64,000 nt of DNA from Candidatus Woesearchaeota archaeon (GTDB lineage Archaea; Nanobdellota; Nanobdellia; Woesearchaeales; SM23-78), in NCBI GenBank assembly GCA_016932315.1, contig JAFGDD010000018.1:51969-115968 (forward strand), read 5' to 3'. Below, in pieces: positions 17,263-25,773 of this stretch. The notes beneath the pieces are model-generated. The model did not search any database, was not told the origin of the DNA, and saw only the letters and a list, made by a program, of their open reading frames with translations. Each line of letters starts with the position of its first letter. Position 1 is the stretch's first letter. A program made the position numbers and the translations under genes.

Positions 17263-19149
17263 TTATTTTTTTGCTTCCCCAAAGAACTTCTCTATCATGC
17301 TCTCGTAGAGTAGGGTGGCTTTAATGTCCCAGCTTGGCGGGAAGCACCTGTTGTAGTTCTTCCATGTGTATCTTTCGTCTAGGAATATTATTACTCCTTT
17401 GTCTGTCTCGCTTCTTATGCACCTGCCTGCACTCTGTAATGCTTTGTTGAATGCAGGGAACAAATAACCATAATCCCAGCCTTTCTTGAACTTCTCGTCA
17501 TAGTACTTGATGAGGGCTTCGGTCTCTAGGTCAGGTCTCTGGAGCGGAAGGCCGACGATGATGACTGCTTTCAGGAAGTCTCCTGGCAGGTCTATTCCTT
17601 CGCCAAAGTTGCCACCGATTACTCCGAGCAGTATGGCTCCTACATTCTTATAGCTCTTGAATGCTTCGAGGAAGTCAAGCTTTTCTTTCTTGGTAAGCTT
17701 TTGCTTTTCTGTGAATATTATTTTGTCTGTTAGTTTTGTGAAATGCTTGTTAACCTCATCTCTGAGTTCATAACTTGGGAAGAATATTGCTGTGTTTCCT
17801 GGTATCTTGTTGACTGCTCTTGATAGTATTTCTGCTATTTCCATGTATTGCTCTTCGCTGCGAGTCTCGTACTTGGTGCTGGTCTTGGGTATGATTATGT
17901 TAAGCTTGTTGTTCTCTGGGAAAGGGCTCTTATAGCTTGCTTCTTCTGCTGAGTCAAAGCCAAGTATTTCCTTGTACATGCTCGTTGGTGAGAGTGTACC
18001 TGACATTAATATGGTTGAGTAGGCTGAGCGTATCACGTCCTTGGTTACCAGGCTTGGGTCCAGGCACCTGTATTGTATGGTTATTATTTGTTCTCCTTTC
18101 ATTCCTGTGCTTCTGCCAAGTATTCTTGCAAATCCTCTGTCATCGCCAGCCCATGCTTCGAGAAAGGCTGCTATCCCTCCAAGGTATGATTGCTTCTGCT
18201 CTTCCCTTATCTTTTCAGCTGTGCGTTCCATTTCTGAGATTAGCTCTTCATAGTCTGTCATGTTTTTTATCTCGTATATCAATTGATTTTTTTCTACGTA
18301 TGTTTCGTCCTCTGTTTTTTCGGCAAGCTCCCATAATTTTTTCTCAAGAATTTCAAGTATTTCTGTTATTTCTTCCTTGTTGTAGCGCTTAGCTTCATCC
18401 CACGCTCTCCTTATGGTGTTGGTGCTTATCTTGTGGCTTGCCAGGTCCTTGACGCGCTCTGGCAGGTTATGCCCTTCATCCAGTATCATAATTATCTTGT
18501 TAAGCTCCTTGCCTGTCCTGCTTAGGAAGGTTTCCCTGATGTGAGGGTTGAAGAGGTAATAATAATCGCCAACAATTATCCTTGCTTCCTTGGCTATGAG
18601 AAGCGCTATTTCATAAGGGCAAAGACCGAGCAATTTGCTTCTTTCAATAATATTCTCTGAGTCTGTCTTATTCTCGTGCTTTAATTGCCTAACCAGCTCT
18701 AGTGCTTGCTTTGAAGCCTCGTTCTTGTCCCTTGTCTTATTGTATAAGTCGCACAAGCCATCCTCTTTCATGTTTTTGCAGTACTCTGCGAATTCCCTAG
18801 GATAAAGCTTGTCAATATCTGGCTGGAGGCAAAGCCATTTCTTTCCTATAATATCAGCAGCTGTGATTTTGAGTTTGTATTTCTCCCTGATCTGGTTGAT
18901 GGTCTCCATTGCCAGCTTGTGCTGGGTGTGGCGCGATGTGAGAAAGAAGACTGTTAAATCCTTTTTTATTGCTTCCTTGAGTGCAGGGCCAAGCGCAGCT
19001 GCTGTCTTGCCCAAGCCTGTGGGCGCGTGGGCTATCAGGTTCTGCTGTGTCGTCACAGCCTTATTAATGCTCCTTATAAGGTCAGCCTGTATAGGCCTGA
19101 CTTCATCATGAGGGAATAATACTTCCTTGAACTCGTCTGCCAGAGGCAT
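17263..19149 (-). CDS. XPD/Rad3-like superfamily 2 DNA helicase
   Basis: 628 residues. Walker A is APTGLGKTAA (about 42-51) and the DEAH-type box reads ILDEGHNLPERV (about 223). Four cysteines of the iron-sulfur insertion lie between them (WLCLQPD, EYCKNM, GLCDLY, LGLCPYE), followed by motif VI QSAGRCIRSE (about 572). This order is diagnostic of the XPD/DinG family of 5'-3' helicases, which act in repair and recombination. The length is slightly above archaeal XPD proteins. It stands alone, with the nitroreductase gene in the same direction upstream. Confidence 0.9.
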   Translation of the reverse strand: MPLADEFKEVLFPHDEVRPIQADLIRSINKAVTTQQNLIAHAPTGLGKTAAALGPALKEAIKKDLTVFFLTSRHTQHKLAMETINQIREKYKLKITAADIIGKKWLCLQPDIDKLYPREFAEYCKNMKEDGLCDLYNKTRDKNEASKQALELVRQLKHENKTDSENIIERSKLLGLCPYEIALLIAKEARIIVGDYYYLFNPHIRETFLSRTGKELNKIIMILDEGHNLPERVKDLASHKISTNTIRRAWDEAKRYNKEEITEILEILEKKLWELAEKTEDETYVEKNQLIYEIKNMTDYEELISEMERTAEKIREEQKQSYLGGIAAFLEAWAGDDRGFARILGRSTGMKGEQIITIQYRCLDPSLVTKDVIRSAYSTILMSGTLSPTSMYKEILGFDSAEEASYKSPFPENNKLNIIIPKTSTKYETRSEEQYMEIAEILSRAVNKIPGNTAIFFPSYELRDEVNKHFTKLTDKIIFTEKQKLTKKEKLDFLEAFKSYKNVGAILLGVIGGNFGEGIDLPGDFLKAVIIVGLPLQRPDLETEALIKYYDEKFKKGWDYGYLFPAFNKALQSAGRCIRSETDKGVIIFLDERYTWKNYNRCFPPSWDIKATLLYESMIEKFFGEAKK

Positions 19150-19201
19150 TTTAGAGCATAGAAAACGAGATGGTTTTTTAAAGGTTTATGTAAATTTCAG
19201 A

Positions 19202-19936
19202 TTATCTCTTGTTCTCCTTTATCTTGGCCCTTATCCTTTCCTTGTACTTCTCCAGCAGTGAGCCGCCTTTATTCTTGACTTGCACTGTTGTTTTTTGCGT
19301 GGCTTTCCGGGTTTTTTCCTTGAGCCTTTCCATTGCAGTGTGGGCTTGCTTTATCTTTGTCTCCCAATCATAGGAATAATCATTGAGTAGTCTGTGGAGG
19401 TTCTTGATTCTTACTCCGTAAGAATTGAAGTATGTCAGTATGTTAAGGTCTTTAAGCTTTTTATGGTCGGGTGTTTCTGCAGGGTAGCCTAATGCTAGTA
19501 TTGATTGGGGCCTTGCTTCTTTTGGCATTGCCAAGATCTCCTTTATTTTTTCTTCATCAAAAGCTCCAACCCATACTCCGCCGATTCCTAGCGCATGAGC
19601 GGCTAATAGCATGTTCTCTGCTGCTGCTGCGCAGTTCTGCACAGTGTAAAGCCTTTCTCCTCGTAATCCGTAGTGAAGCTCTGTGTGCTCAGAGTCAGAA
19701 CAAATCACGATTAAGAAGGCTGCGTTGTGTATGCATTCCTGGCCTACGCTGTGAGTGGATATCTTCTTCATAATTTCCTTATCATCCACAAGTACAAACT
19801 TCCAGTCCTGAACATTGCCGCTGCTAGGAGCCCTGGCGCCTGCCTCGATAATAGTCATGATAATCTCCTGGTCTACAGGAATGTTAAGAAACCTTCTGAT
19901 GCTCCTCCTCGTTGCAATGCACTCAATCGCGTCCAT
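19202..19936 (-). CDS. Nitroreductase-family FMN oxidoreductase
   Basis: 244 residues. The N-terminal RRSIRRFLNIPVD, the APSSGNVQDWKF segment and GIGGVWVGAFDEEKI plus LALGYPAE are typical of the nitroreductase family, which bind FMN as dimers and reduce varied substrates with NAD(P)H. The C-terminal about 60 residues are a basic helical extension beyond the usual family length, with no recognised domain. Substrate unknown. Confidence 0.88.
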   Translation of the reverse strand: MDAIECIATRRSIRRFLNIPVDQEIIMTIIEAGARAPSSGNVQDWKFVLVDDKEIMKKISTHSVGQECIHNAAFLIVICSDSEHTELHYGLRGERLYTVQNCAAAAENMLLAAHALGIGGVWVGAFDEEKIKEILAMPKEARPQSILALGYPAETPDHKKLKDLNILTYFNSYGVRIKNLHRLLNDYSYDWETKIKQAHTAMERLKEKTRKATQKTTVQVKNKGGSLLEKYKERIRAKIKENKR

Positions 19937-19985
19937 AACGGTATGTTACCTCATTTGGTTTTAAATATTTTTCTTAATTAGTTAG

Positions 19986-20077
19986 AAAAATCCTGACCGT
20001 CGAGCCCTGCATATGCAACGTTTACGATAGTAAACTTGCATGGCGAGACGAGCGAAGCGAGTAGGGCAGGATTTTCT
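19986..20077. repeat. Nested palindromic element between genes (element C)
   Basis: An outer inverted repeat AGAAAAATCCTG (starting about 19984) pairs with CAGGATTTTCT (about 20067-20077). Inside is a hairpin with arms ATGCAACGTTTAC and GTAAACTTGCAT around a GATA loop, and a GAGCGAAGCGAG palindrome. The 3' arm reaches the end of the neighbouring minus-strand gene, so it could also serve as a terminator structure. Confidence 0.55.
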
Positions 20078-20588
20078 AGTTTTTCTTCATCTTAGTGCCG
20101 CACCGCATGCAATAATTAGCATAACTGTAATGTTTTGTGTTGCAGGCAGGACAGTTGATAATGCTCAAATGCTGAGGAATATTTTGAGGCTGAGCCCTGT
20201 CAATATGGTGTTGGCTCTGAGCACTGTGAAATTGTTGGTGAATTACCTGGTGAGGTTGCTGAGCTTGGTGTTGAACATGATTTTGAGGATCCTGGATGAT
20301 TGTATGTTGCTGTAAGTGATGCGCCTGATATTGTTGCTGATGCTTTTGCTGGGGGTGCTGAGGATGCTTTTGATAAGTTGGTGTTAGAGTAGGCTCCTTT
20401 GCAGGCTTCTTATCTTTTTTGAGAGCTTTAAAGACGAGCTTGCCTAAGCCTATGACTATGAATGCTACTCCGAGCCAGAAGAATAATGCAAAGTTACCAG
20501 GCTTTTTTGAACTGCTCTCGACAATCTTTGACATGGCAGCCATGGCTACTCCGATAACAAGATAAACCCAGCCCGGAATAGCAGCCAT
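20076..20588 (-). CDS. Two-helix membrane protein with His/Gln-rich linker and C-terminal zinc ribbon
   Basis: 170 residues. Two membrane helices occur at about 5-22 and 34-54, then a basic segment, then about 80 residues made largely of His and Gln, then a zinc ribbon CPACNTKHYSYANYCMRCGTKMKKN at the end (two CxxC pairs). The His/Gln tract is compositionally extreme and could bind metal or be disordered. The topology puts the ribbon in the cytoplasm if the N-terminus is inside. Similar small zinc-ribbon membrane proteins are common in archaea without an assigned role. Confidence 0.7.
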   Translation of the reverse strand: MAAIPGWVYLVIGVAMAAMSKIVESSSKKPGNFALFFWLGVAFIVIGLGKLVFKALKKDKKPAKEPTLTPTYQKHPQHPQQKHQQQYQAHHLQQHTIIQDPQNHVQHQAQQPHQVIHQQFHSAQSQHHIDRAQPQNIPQHLSIINCPACNTKHYSYANYCMRCGTKMKKN

Positions 20589-20656
20589 GCAGCAAAACCT
20601 CTTTTCTTCTCCTTATACTCATCCTTCATCTTCAAGGTTTTAATATTTTTTGAATT

Positions 20657-21076
20657 TCAGGATAAGAGCGTTTTTATTTTCTTGTAGAACTTCTCTGCAA
20701 GTTCTATTATGTGCTTAACATCCTCTTCCTTGAACTCATATTCAAGCCCATAAAGGCCTTCGTGTCGCTGCTCTCGTGCATTATTGAATTCGAACAGCAA
20801 TTCGTTGCCGATTTGAGTCAAGTATTTTTCTTTTAAATATGCGAAAACCGCGAAATGGCTTTTTTCTTGTATCCCGTCCCTGTAAAGTATAGCTCTTGCA
20901 GCGTGAAACATTGATGTATACGCTGCGAGGATTACAAAATTGAAGCCTCCTGTAGTGACGAGTTTTTTCGAGTCCTCAAGGTATTTTTTTGATATCTCCA
21001 GCGATTTCTTTGATTTAAGAGCGTCCTTTGGTATTTTTCTCAGCAGTCTTTTTTCAAAGAGTTCATCAAGCTTCAT
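20657..21076 (-). CDS. HEPN-domain protein, partner of the adjacent nucleotidyltransferase
   Basis: 139 residues, all helical, with the HEPN pattern AAYTSMFHAARAILY in the middle and NAREQRHEGLYG near the end. HEPN proteins next to minimal nucleotidyltransferases are usually the toxin half of a MNT/HEPN module. The canonical HEPN RNase motif is Rx4-6H; here Arg and His are only three residues apart, so the catalytic state is uncertain. The start codon overlaps the stop of the upstream gene by four bases, so the two are translationally coupled. Confidence 0.8.
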   Translation of the reverse strand: MKLDELFEKRLLRKIPKDALKSKKSLEISKKYLEDSKKLVTTGGFNFVILAAYTSMFHAARAILYRDGIQEKSHFAVFAYLKEKYLTQIGNELLFEFNNAREQRHEGLYGLEYEFKEEDVKHIIELAEKFYKKIKTLLS

Positions 21077-21594
21077 TCAGGCGCCTCGCCTTTCAGCAGC
21101 ACTCCTTTCTTTACTTCGCTTGCAAATGCCTGGTTTTCCTCTTTTGTCTTTTTCCATTGCGCAGGCGTGAGCTTGATTATCTGGACAGGGTAATTCTTGA
21201 ATTCATGGATTCTATAATCATCTTTCTTGTTGGTTATGACGAGCAAGTCGATGTCGCTTTGCATATCATTTTCTCCTTTGGCAAAACTGCCGTAAAGCAT
21301 TACAGAGAGGGCTGGCTCTAACTGCTCTAAAAGCGGCTTCACCAAATCAATGTTCTTCATGATTTTAAACTGCTTAAAAAGCTTTTCGTCCATGTTTCCG
21401 GAAATTATCCGGAGATTTGCCATTCTTTCCTCATTTATAAAGTGGAGCTTGCCTAATGCGTCCAAGGCTTTTTTTGCAGAGCTTGAAGAAATTTTTAGCT
21501 CCTTGGCTATTTCCCTGAGGTAGAACTTCCTGTAAGGCTCGCCAGCAATAAGATTCAATACCTTCAAGTCAGTCTTATCCAGCTTTTCGAACAT
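21073..21594 (-). CDS. Winged-helix nucleotidyltransferase (MNT), probable antitoxin and autoregulator
   Basis: 173 residues. The N-terminal about 75 residues form a winged helix (KFYLREIAKELKISSSSAKKALDALGKL), followed by a minimal nucleotidyltransferase with GSFAKGEN and SDIDLLV, the G-S and DxD signatures of the polymerase-beta fold. In MNT/HEPN modules the nucleotidyltransferase neutralises HEPN by adding AMP. The DNA-binding domain fused to the same chain, plus two GAAC-N4-GTTC sites at its own start, suggest that it represses its own operon. Confidence 0.85.
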   Translation of the reverse strand: MFEKLDKTDLKVLNLIAGEPYRKFYLREIAKELKISSSSAKKALDALGKLHFINEERMANLRIISGNMDEKLFKQFKIMKNIDLVKPLLEQLEPALSVMLYGSFAKGENDMQSDIDLLVITNKKDDYRIHEFKNYPVQIIKLTPAQWKKTKEENQAFASEVKKGVLLKGEAPE

Positions 21595-21629
21595 ATGTTC
21601 TTTTTATAGAACGAATGTTCTTTATAAAG
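21589..21629 (-). promoter_or_regulatory. Promoter and twin palindromic operators of the MNT/HEPN operon
   Basis: GAACATATGTTC at 21589-21600 is a perfect palindrome containing the ATG of the minus-strand nucleotidyltransferase gene. GAACGAATGTTC at 21609-21620 is the same GAAC-N4-GTTC pattern. Their centres are exactly 20 bases apart, two helical turns. A minus-strand TATA box (TTTATAAA, about 21621-21628) lies just upstream of the second site, so both sites lie between TATA box and start codon, a repressing position. Confidence 0.65.
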
Positions 21630-21677
21630 GTTTTGGTTTGCGCAAAGAATTTATACTCAATAAGATTATTTAATCCT

Positions 21678-21839
21678 ATGAACGAGCTAGGCCTTTTAAG
21701 AAAGAAAAAGAATGAATCTGAAAAGGATTCTAAGAAAGATTCTGAGCTGTTTGAAGAGCCAGAGCTCGACCTTGACAGCGACCACCCTGTGCACGAAGAG
21801 TTCGTTGACTCAAGAAAGCTAAGGAAAACAAGAAAGTGA
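21678..21839 (+). CDS. Small highly charged protein (53 aa)
   Basis: Starts MNELGLLRKKKNESEKD and ends in basic residues, with an acidic centre (EEPELDLDSDHPVHEEF). A TATA box TTTATACT at about 21650-21657 sits 21-28 bases before the ATG, so I choose this start and expect a leaderless transcript. An in-frame upstream ATG at 21615 would lie before the promoter. No fold or function is recognised. A C-rich then T-rich stretch (21842-21890) follows and may end transcription. Confidence 0.5.
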   Translation: MNELGLLRKKKNESEKDSKKDSELFEEPELDLDSDHPVHEEFVDSRKLRKTRK

Positions 21840-21926
21840 GAATCCGGGGGCGGGGACTTTTTTTCTTGTTTTGTTAAAATTTTTTTTATAAGATTAGAGT
21901 AATATAAGAATAATATCAAAGATTTT

Positions 21927-23210
21927 TTATTTCTTCTTCCCTATCGCTTTTATGCCGTTCATGTAGGGCAGCAGGGCTTTGGGCACTGTGATTGTTCCGT
22001 CCTTGTTCTGGTTGTTCTCAAGTATTGCTACCATTGTTCTTGACGTGGCTATTGCTGTGTTGTTGAGCGTGTGCAGGTAGCGCCTGTTGCCGTGCTTGTC
22101 TGTGCATTTCAGGTTAAGCCTTCTTGCCTGGTAGTCTGTGCAGTTGCTGTTAGAGCCTACCTCCCGGTACTGGTTTTGTCTTGGCATCCATAGCTCAATA
22201 TCATATTTCTTGGCTGCGATTATTCCTAGGTCTCCTGTGCAGATGTTGACTGCCCGCCAGGGAAGCTCGAGCGCAGTGTAGAGCTCTTCTGAATTCTTCT
22301 GCAATTCCTCGTGCAATTTCCAGCTGTCTTCTGGCTTGCAGAATATGAACTGCTCTACCTTGTTGAACTGGTGCGTCCTGAACAATCCTTTCTCGTCAAC
22401 GCTGTGGGTGCCTATTTCTTTCCTGAAGTTGATGCTGAAGCCGACGTATTTCAATGGCAGCTCTTCTTCTGTCAGAGTTTCGTCCATGTACATCGCACCT
22501 AGTGGGTGCTCTGCAGTTGCTATCATGAAGGCGTCCTCGCCTTCTATCTTGTACATCACGTTCTCAAAATCCTCTAAAGAAACCATTCCTTCATAGGCTT
22601 TTCTTTTCAGCATTAATGGCGGCTCAATGTAAGTGTAGCCTTTCTTCACCAGGTGGTCAATTGCGAACCTTATCAGGGCTTGGTTGAGAAGCGCAAGCTC
22701 TCCTTTCAAATAATAAAATCCTACTCCGGATACCTTGGTGCTCCTATCAAAATCAACAATTCCTAGTTGCTCTGCAATTTCTGCGTGGCTTTTTAGCGGG
22801 AAATCAAATTTTCTTGGTTTGCCCCATTTCTTAACCTCAACATTCTCGCTTTCATCCTTGCCATAAGGAACTGATTCGTGCATCATGTTAGGTATTTTGA
22901 AGAGAAGCATTCTTATCCTGGTTTCAAGCTCTTTCTGCCTGGCTTCTGCTGTTTTTATCTGCTCAGGTATTTCCTTGGCTTTTTTCAGTATGGCCTTGGC
23001 ATCTTTTCCTTCTTTCTTAGCCTTGTTTATCTGCTCGCTTATCTTGTTGCGCTCGCACCTGAGGTCATCATTCTGCTTCTTAAGCTTCCGCCATTCAGAA
23101 TCCATCTTTATAACTTCATCAAGCAGCTTGGTCTTCTCAGGGTCCTTCCTCCTCTCAAGGTTATTCTTCACAAGCTCAGGATTTTCACGTATTAAGTTAA
23201 TGTCGAACAA
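21927..23210 (-). CDS. serS: Seryl-tRNA synthetase
   Basis: 427 residues, the normal length of the common (not methanogen-type) SerRS. An N-terminal two-helix tRNA-binding arm (about 30-110) is followed by a class II core: motif 2 with NFRKEIGTHSVDEKGLFRTHQF and motif 3 near the end, LNNTAIATSRTMVAILEN. It charges tRNA-Ser; a tRNA-Ser(GCU) gene lies 8 kb away. The start is a TTG, supported by the usual MFDINLIRENPELV N-terminus and by GAGGTGA just upstream. Only about 200 bases beyond its start lies a decayed C-terminal piece of a second, different serS. Confidence 0.95.
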   Translation of the reverse strand: MFDINLIRENPELVKNNLERRKDPEKTKLLDEVIKMDSEWRKLKKQNDDLRCERNKISEQINKAKKEGKDAKAILKKAKEIPEQIKTAEARQKELETRIRMLLFKIPNMMHESVPYGKDESENVEVKKWGKPRKFDFPLKSHAEIAEQLGIVDFDRSTKVSGVGFYYLKGELALLNQALIRFAIDHLVKKGYTYIEPPLMLKRKAYEGMVSLEDFENVMYKIEGEDAFMIATAEHPLGAMYMDETLTEEELPLKYVGFSINFRKEIGTHSVDEKGLFRTHQFNKVEQFIFCKPEDSWKLHEELQKNSEELYTALELPWRAVNICTGDLGIIAAKKYDIELWMPRQNQYREVGSNSNCTDYQARRLNLKCTDKHGNRRYLHTLNNTAIATSRTMVAILENNQNKDGTITVPKALLPYMNGIKAIGKKK

Positions 23211-23232
23211 AATTTCACCTCACGAAATTTTG
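23208..23232 (-). promoter_or_regulatory. Hairpin displaying the serS ribosome binding site
   Basis: On the minus strand the arms CAAAATTTC (23224-23232) and GAAATTTTG (23208-23216) form a perfect 9-bp stem around the 7-base loop GTGAGGT. The Shine-Dalgarno GAGGTG spans the loop and the first stem base, and the TTG start codon overlaps the closing base pairs. A second hairpin with arms CAAAAATC/GATTTTTG around TCT follows at 23234-23263. Confidence 0.5.
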
Positions 23233-23412
23233 GCGATTCAAAAATCTCTGATTTTTGTAATCGAACATCTTATAGCAGAAAAAGGCATGAGTGTTTAAAT
23301 ATTTTGCCTTTGGTTTGGTTGATAGGTTTGTTTGAGCTCTTTTTGCGTTTTATTGAGCTATTTTCCAAAGGACTTCAAAAGTATTTTTAAAGGACTGCGC
23401 CATTTCTTTGCC

Positions 23413-23595
23413 CACACGCCGAATAATACTGTCCTCGCGACGTCGCGAACACTCGTAGCCGTCATGGAGAATCACCAGCAAAAGGACGGCAGCATCAAGA
23501 TCCCCAAGGCGCTCTGGAAGTACACTGGGTTCAAGGAGATAAAGGCTAAAAGTGCTGAGAAGAAAAATAAAACTGAAGTTAAGAAGAAAAAATAA
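23413..23595 (+). pseudogene. C-terminal remnant of a second, divergent seryl-tRNA synthetase
   Basis: The frame reads [20 protein letters not shown] followed by [20 protein letters not shown] and a Lys-rich end. It matches motif 3 and the C-terminus of the intact serS on the other strand (HTLNNTAIATSRTMVAILEN) but differs at many positions, so it is not a simple duplication of the neighbour. Nothing SerRS-like precedes the HT, so motifs 1 and 2 are missing. Its codons are more GC-rich than the surroundings (GCGACGTCGCG). An ATG-less open frame continues upstream to 23332. I read it as the tail of a replaced or a transferred serS gene. Confidence 0.75.
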
Positions 23596-23631
23596 TTAAA
23601 AAAAATATTTTGATTATCTCTTATTTACTTC

Positions 23632-25248
23632 TTACTTTTTTTCTCCTGCCATTAAATCTTTTGCTCTTATTCTGATTTCTTTTCCACGTTCAAGGTGCGA
23701 TTGGTATGCCGTTTCGCTTGCAATGCACTCTGTTTTTTCCGCAGTTATTCTGTATGCGTACCAGCCGTGTTGTTTTCCATGCGCTCCGCAATAATCTATC
23801 TGCGCCTTGATTACAATCACGCTTTTTCCATGTTCCTTATCTATGATTTGCTCTATTATTTCTGGCTTATCATATGGTATTATCTTATCAGATGTGTTGG
23901 CTCCTGCTCCTATGATGCCCATTGTCCCTTTTAGCCCCCTGAAGGTTGCATCAATAGGCATGGCCCTTTTGTTATTCTCATATTGGTCTAAAATTTTTTC
24001 AGATTCTGACTTTACAATTGCCTCGAATTTTGCTTGCTGCTCATTGCTTAGCTTTTTTTCAAGATCTTCTTTTATGAAGAATATTTTTTCTGACTTCCCG
24101 GCCTCTGCTGTTAATATAACGTTTACTTTGTTGCCTTCCACGCTTTCTATGTGCGCTTCCTTGTAGTTTTTTAATGTGTTTCTTTCCGCATCTCTTGAGC
24201 CCATCCATTCAAAGTATTCCTGGGTTTTTGCACCGTCTTTCCAGACTATGCAGGTTACTCCATAAGCGCAGCCCCCATAACCGCTATAATGCATGTCATT
24301 TGTCAGTATTACGGCTGTTTCTTCTTCTGGCTTTGCAGTTGCAAAGCAAATGTTTGAAGTGTCGCATCCGCCCAGCTTTTGCGATTGGTATTCGCGCATT
24401 AAATTAATCACTCCGGGCATTTTTCCAACAACTTCTTCGACGCTGGTGTTGCTTGTCTCAAAAGCCTTGTATGCTCCGAGTGTTAGACATTCATTCTCGA
24501 GCTCATTCTCAAGCTTAGCGAGCTTTTCCCTTAATTCTTTTCTTTTGCATTCAATATCATCCCTCTCCTTTTTTACTGACTCTATTTGCTCTAATTCTGC
24601 CTTGTCCTTGATTTTGCCAATGACTTTGCTTACTAATTCTGCCTTTTTATCACCTGTTACTGTGCGCTCCCTGCCTGAGTAGGAGTATATGCTCTCTATT
24701 CCTAATCTTGTAACGTTATTGTGAGCAGCTACACACGCGTCGCCGTTACTCGGCCATATGTACCTGAGCTCTTCAAGGTTCAAACTAAAATTCAGAAAGT
24801 TTTTGTTATTAAAATGGATTGCGACCATTGCCTTTTCTTCAAGGCTATAGTCCTTAAGCATGCTCACCAGCTGTTTGGCTCTTTCATTTTTAAGGATTTT
24901 ATTGCTATCATATAGCTTAAATTCCTTTTCTACCGCTTGGTGCCATTGCTGCTCAGACTCTTCACTCCGGCCTTTTTCTCTATTCTGCTCCCAAATTCTT
25001 TTTTTCTCCTCTTCAATGCTTGAATAAGTCTTTTCAAACTCTTCATTTTCCACAGCGCATTTGTTCACAAAATCTCCCATTACTTGCACAGTGTAGCTCT
25101 TGGCAACAAGCTCAGTTAATTTGTTAATGCCACGCCCTTTTTCTTGCTCATCGAGCTCATCAATCTTCTTTCTCATCGCACGGGTTCCATCATTCAATTC
25201 TTTCACCCTGCTTTCTAGCTTTTTAGTAATTTCTTGGTTTGCTTCCAT
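23632..25248 (-). CDS. Uncharacterised soluble coiled-coil protein (538 aa), last gene of a three-gene operon
   Basis: No signal peptide or membrane helix. Coiled-coil segments occur at about 1-120 and 215-265; between them and after are mixed alpha/beta regions. A Gly/Cys-rich motif MHYSGYGGCAYGVTCIVWKDG (about 320-340) and a C-terminal CGAHGKQHGWYAYRITAE are the most distinctive parts; the paired Cys and His could bind metal, which is a guess. A GAGGTGG-type ribosome site precedes the ATG. The two upstream genes (139 and 196 residues) are in the same direction with gaps of about 90 and 20 bases. Not recognised. Confidence 0.65.
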   Translation of the reverse strand: MEANQEITKKLESRVKELNDGTRAMRKKIDELDEQEKGRGINKLTELVAKSYTVQVMGDFVNKCAVENEEFEKTYSSIEEEKKRIWEQNREKGRSEESEQQWHQAVEKEFKLYDSNKILKNERAKQLVSMLKDYSLEEKAMVAIHFNNKNFLNFSLNLEELRYIWPSNGDACVAAHNNVTRLGIESIYSYSGRERTVTGDKKAELVSKVIGKIKDKAELEQIESVKKERDDIECKRKELREKLAKLENELENECLTLGAYKAFETSNTSVEEVVGKMPGVINLMREYQSQKLGGCDTSNICFATAKPEEETAVILTNDMHYSGYGGCAYGVTCIVWKDGAKTQEYFEWMGSRDAERNTLKNYKEAHIESVEGNKVNVILTAEAGKSEKIFFIKEDLEKKLSNEQQAKFEAIVKSESEKILDQYENNKRAMPIDATFRGLKGTMGIIGAGANTSDKIIPYDKPEIIEQIIDKEHGKSVIVIKAQIDYCGAHGKQHGWYAYRITAEKTECIASETAYQSHLERGKEIRIRAKDLMAGEKK

Positions 25249-25335
25249 TTTCGTTCCACCTCTTTTGTTCCTTTACGAATTATCTTTACTTTATAGCAAT
25301 ACCATTATCTTTTTTTTTCAGTTCAGCCTTGCCTA

Positions 25336-25755
25336 TTACAGGTTGAAGTATCTTATTGCTTTCATTGTTTCTTTTGCGATAGCGTAGCACTCATCTTTTT
25401 GGGTTTTAGTTCCTATCTTTAGTGTCACGTCGCGCATTATGTCTTTGGCTAGCCGCTCAAGCCTTGTCATCGCCATGTCTCTTTCTTTGCCGTAGACAAC
25501 CATGTGAGGCTCTCCTGGCCTTGTTGCCTTCATTAGTGCTGCGATGTATGATTGGCGCGCACTTTCGTAGTGCCTTTGTTCTCGGTCAAAGTCTCCGGCT
25601 GCAATGAGCTCAATCATGCTCAGCTCGCTTCTTTGCTTTCCCATGCTTATCTTTTCGTGCCCTGCTTTCACTGCGCTTCTAAACTCTTGGGCATTTGCTC
25701 TTGCCTCAAGGGCTCTTTCCATATACTCTAATTCATCTGTTCTCATTTCTTTCAC
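25336..25755 (-). CDS. Uncharacterised helical protein (139 aa)
   Basis: A mostly helical, charged protein with a repeat-like pattern (DREQRHYESARQSYIAALMKAT) reminiscent of a single TPR-type helical hairpin. An AAGAGGTGAAAGAAATG ribosome site supports the start; a second Met four codons on is also possible. It sits 18 bases after the receiver-domain gene and 87 bases before the 538-residue gene, so the three probably form one transcript. No function is recognised. Confidence 0.6.
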   Translation of the reverse strand: MKEMRTDELEYMERALEARANAQEFRSAVKAGHEKISMGKQRSELSMIELIAAGDFDREQRHYESARQSYIAALMKATRPGEPHMVVYGKERDMAMTRLERLAKDIMRDVTLKIGTKTQKDECYAIAKETMKAIRYFNL

Positions 25756-25773
25756 CTCTTGTTTGTTTTTCTT

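Noticed and set aside
21575..21919. 114-codon minus-strand ORF opposite the 53-residue gene
   Set aside because: Low-complexity Ser/Phe shadow; the plus-strand frame has the better promoter and composition.
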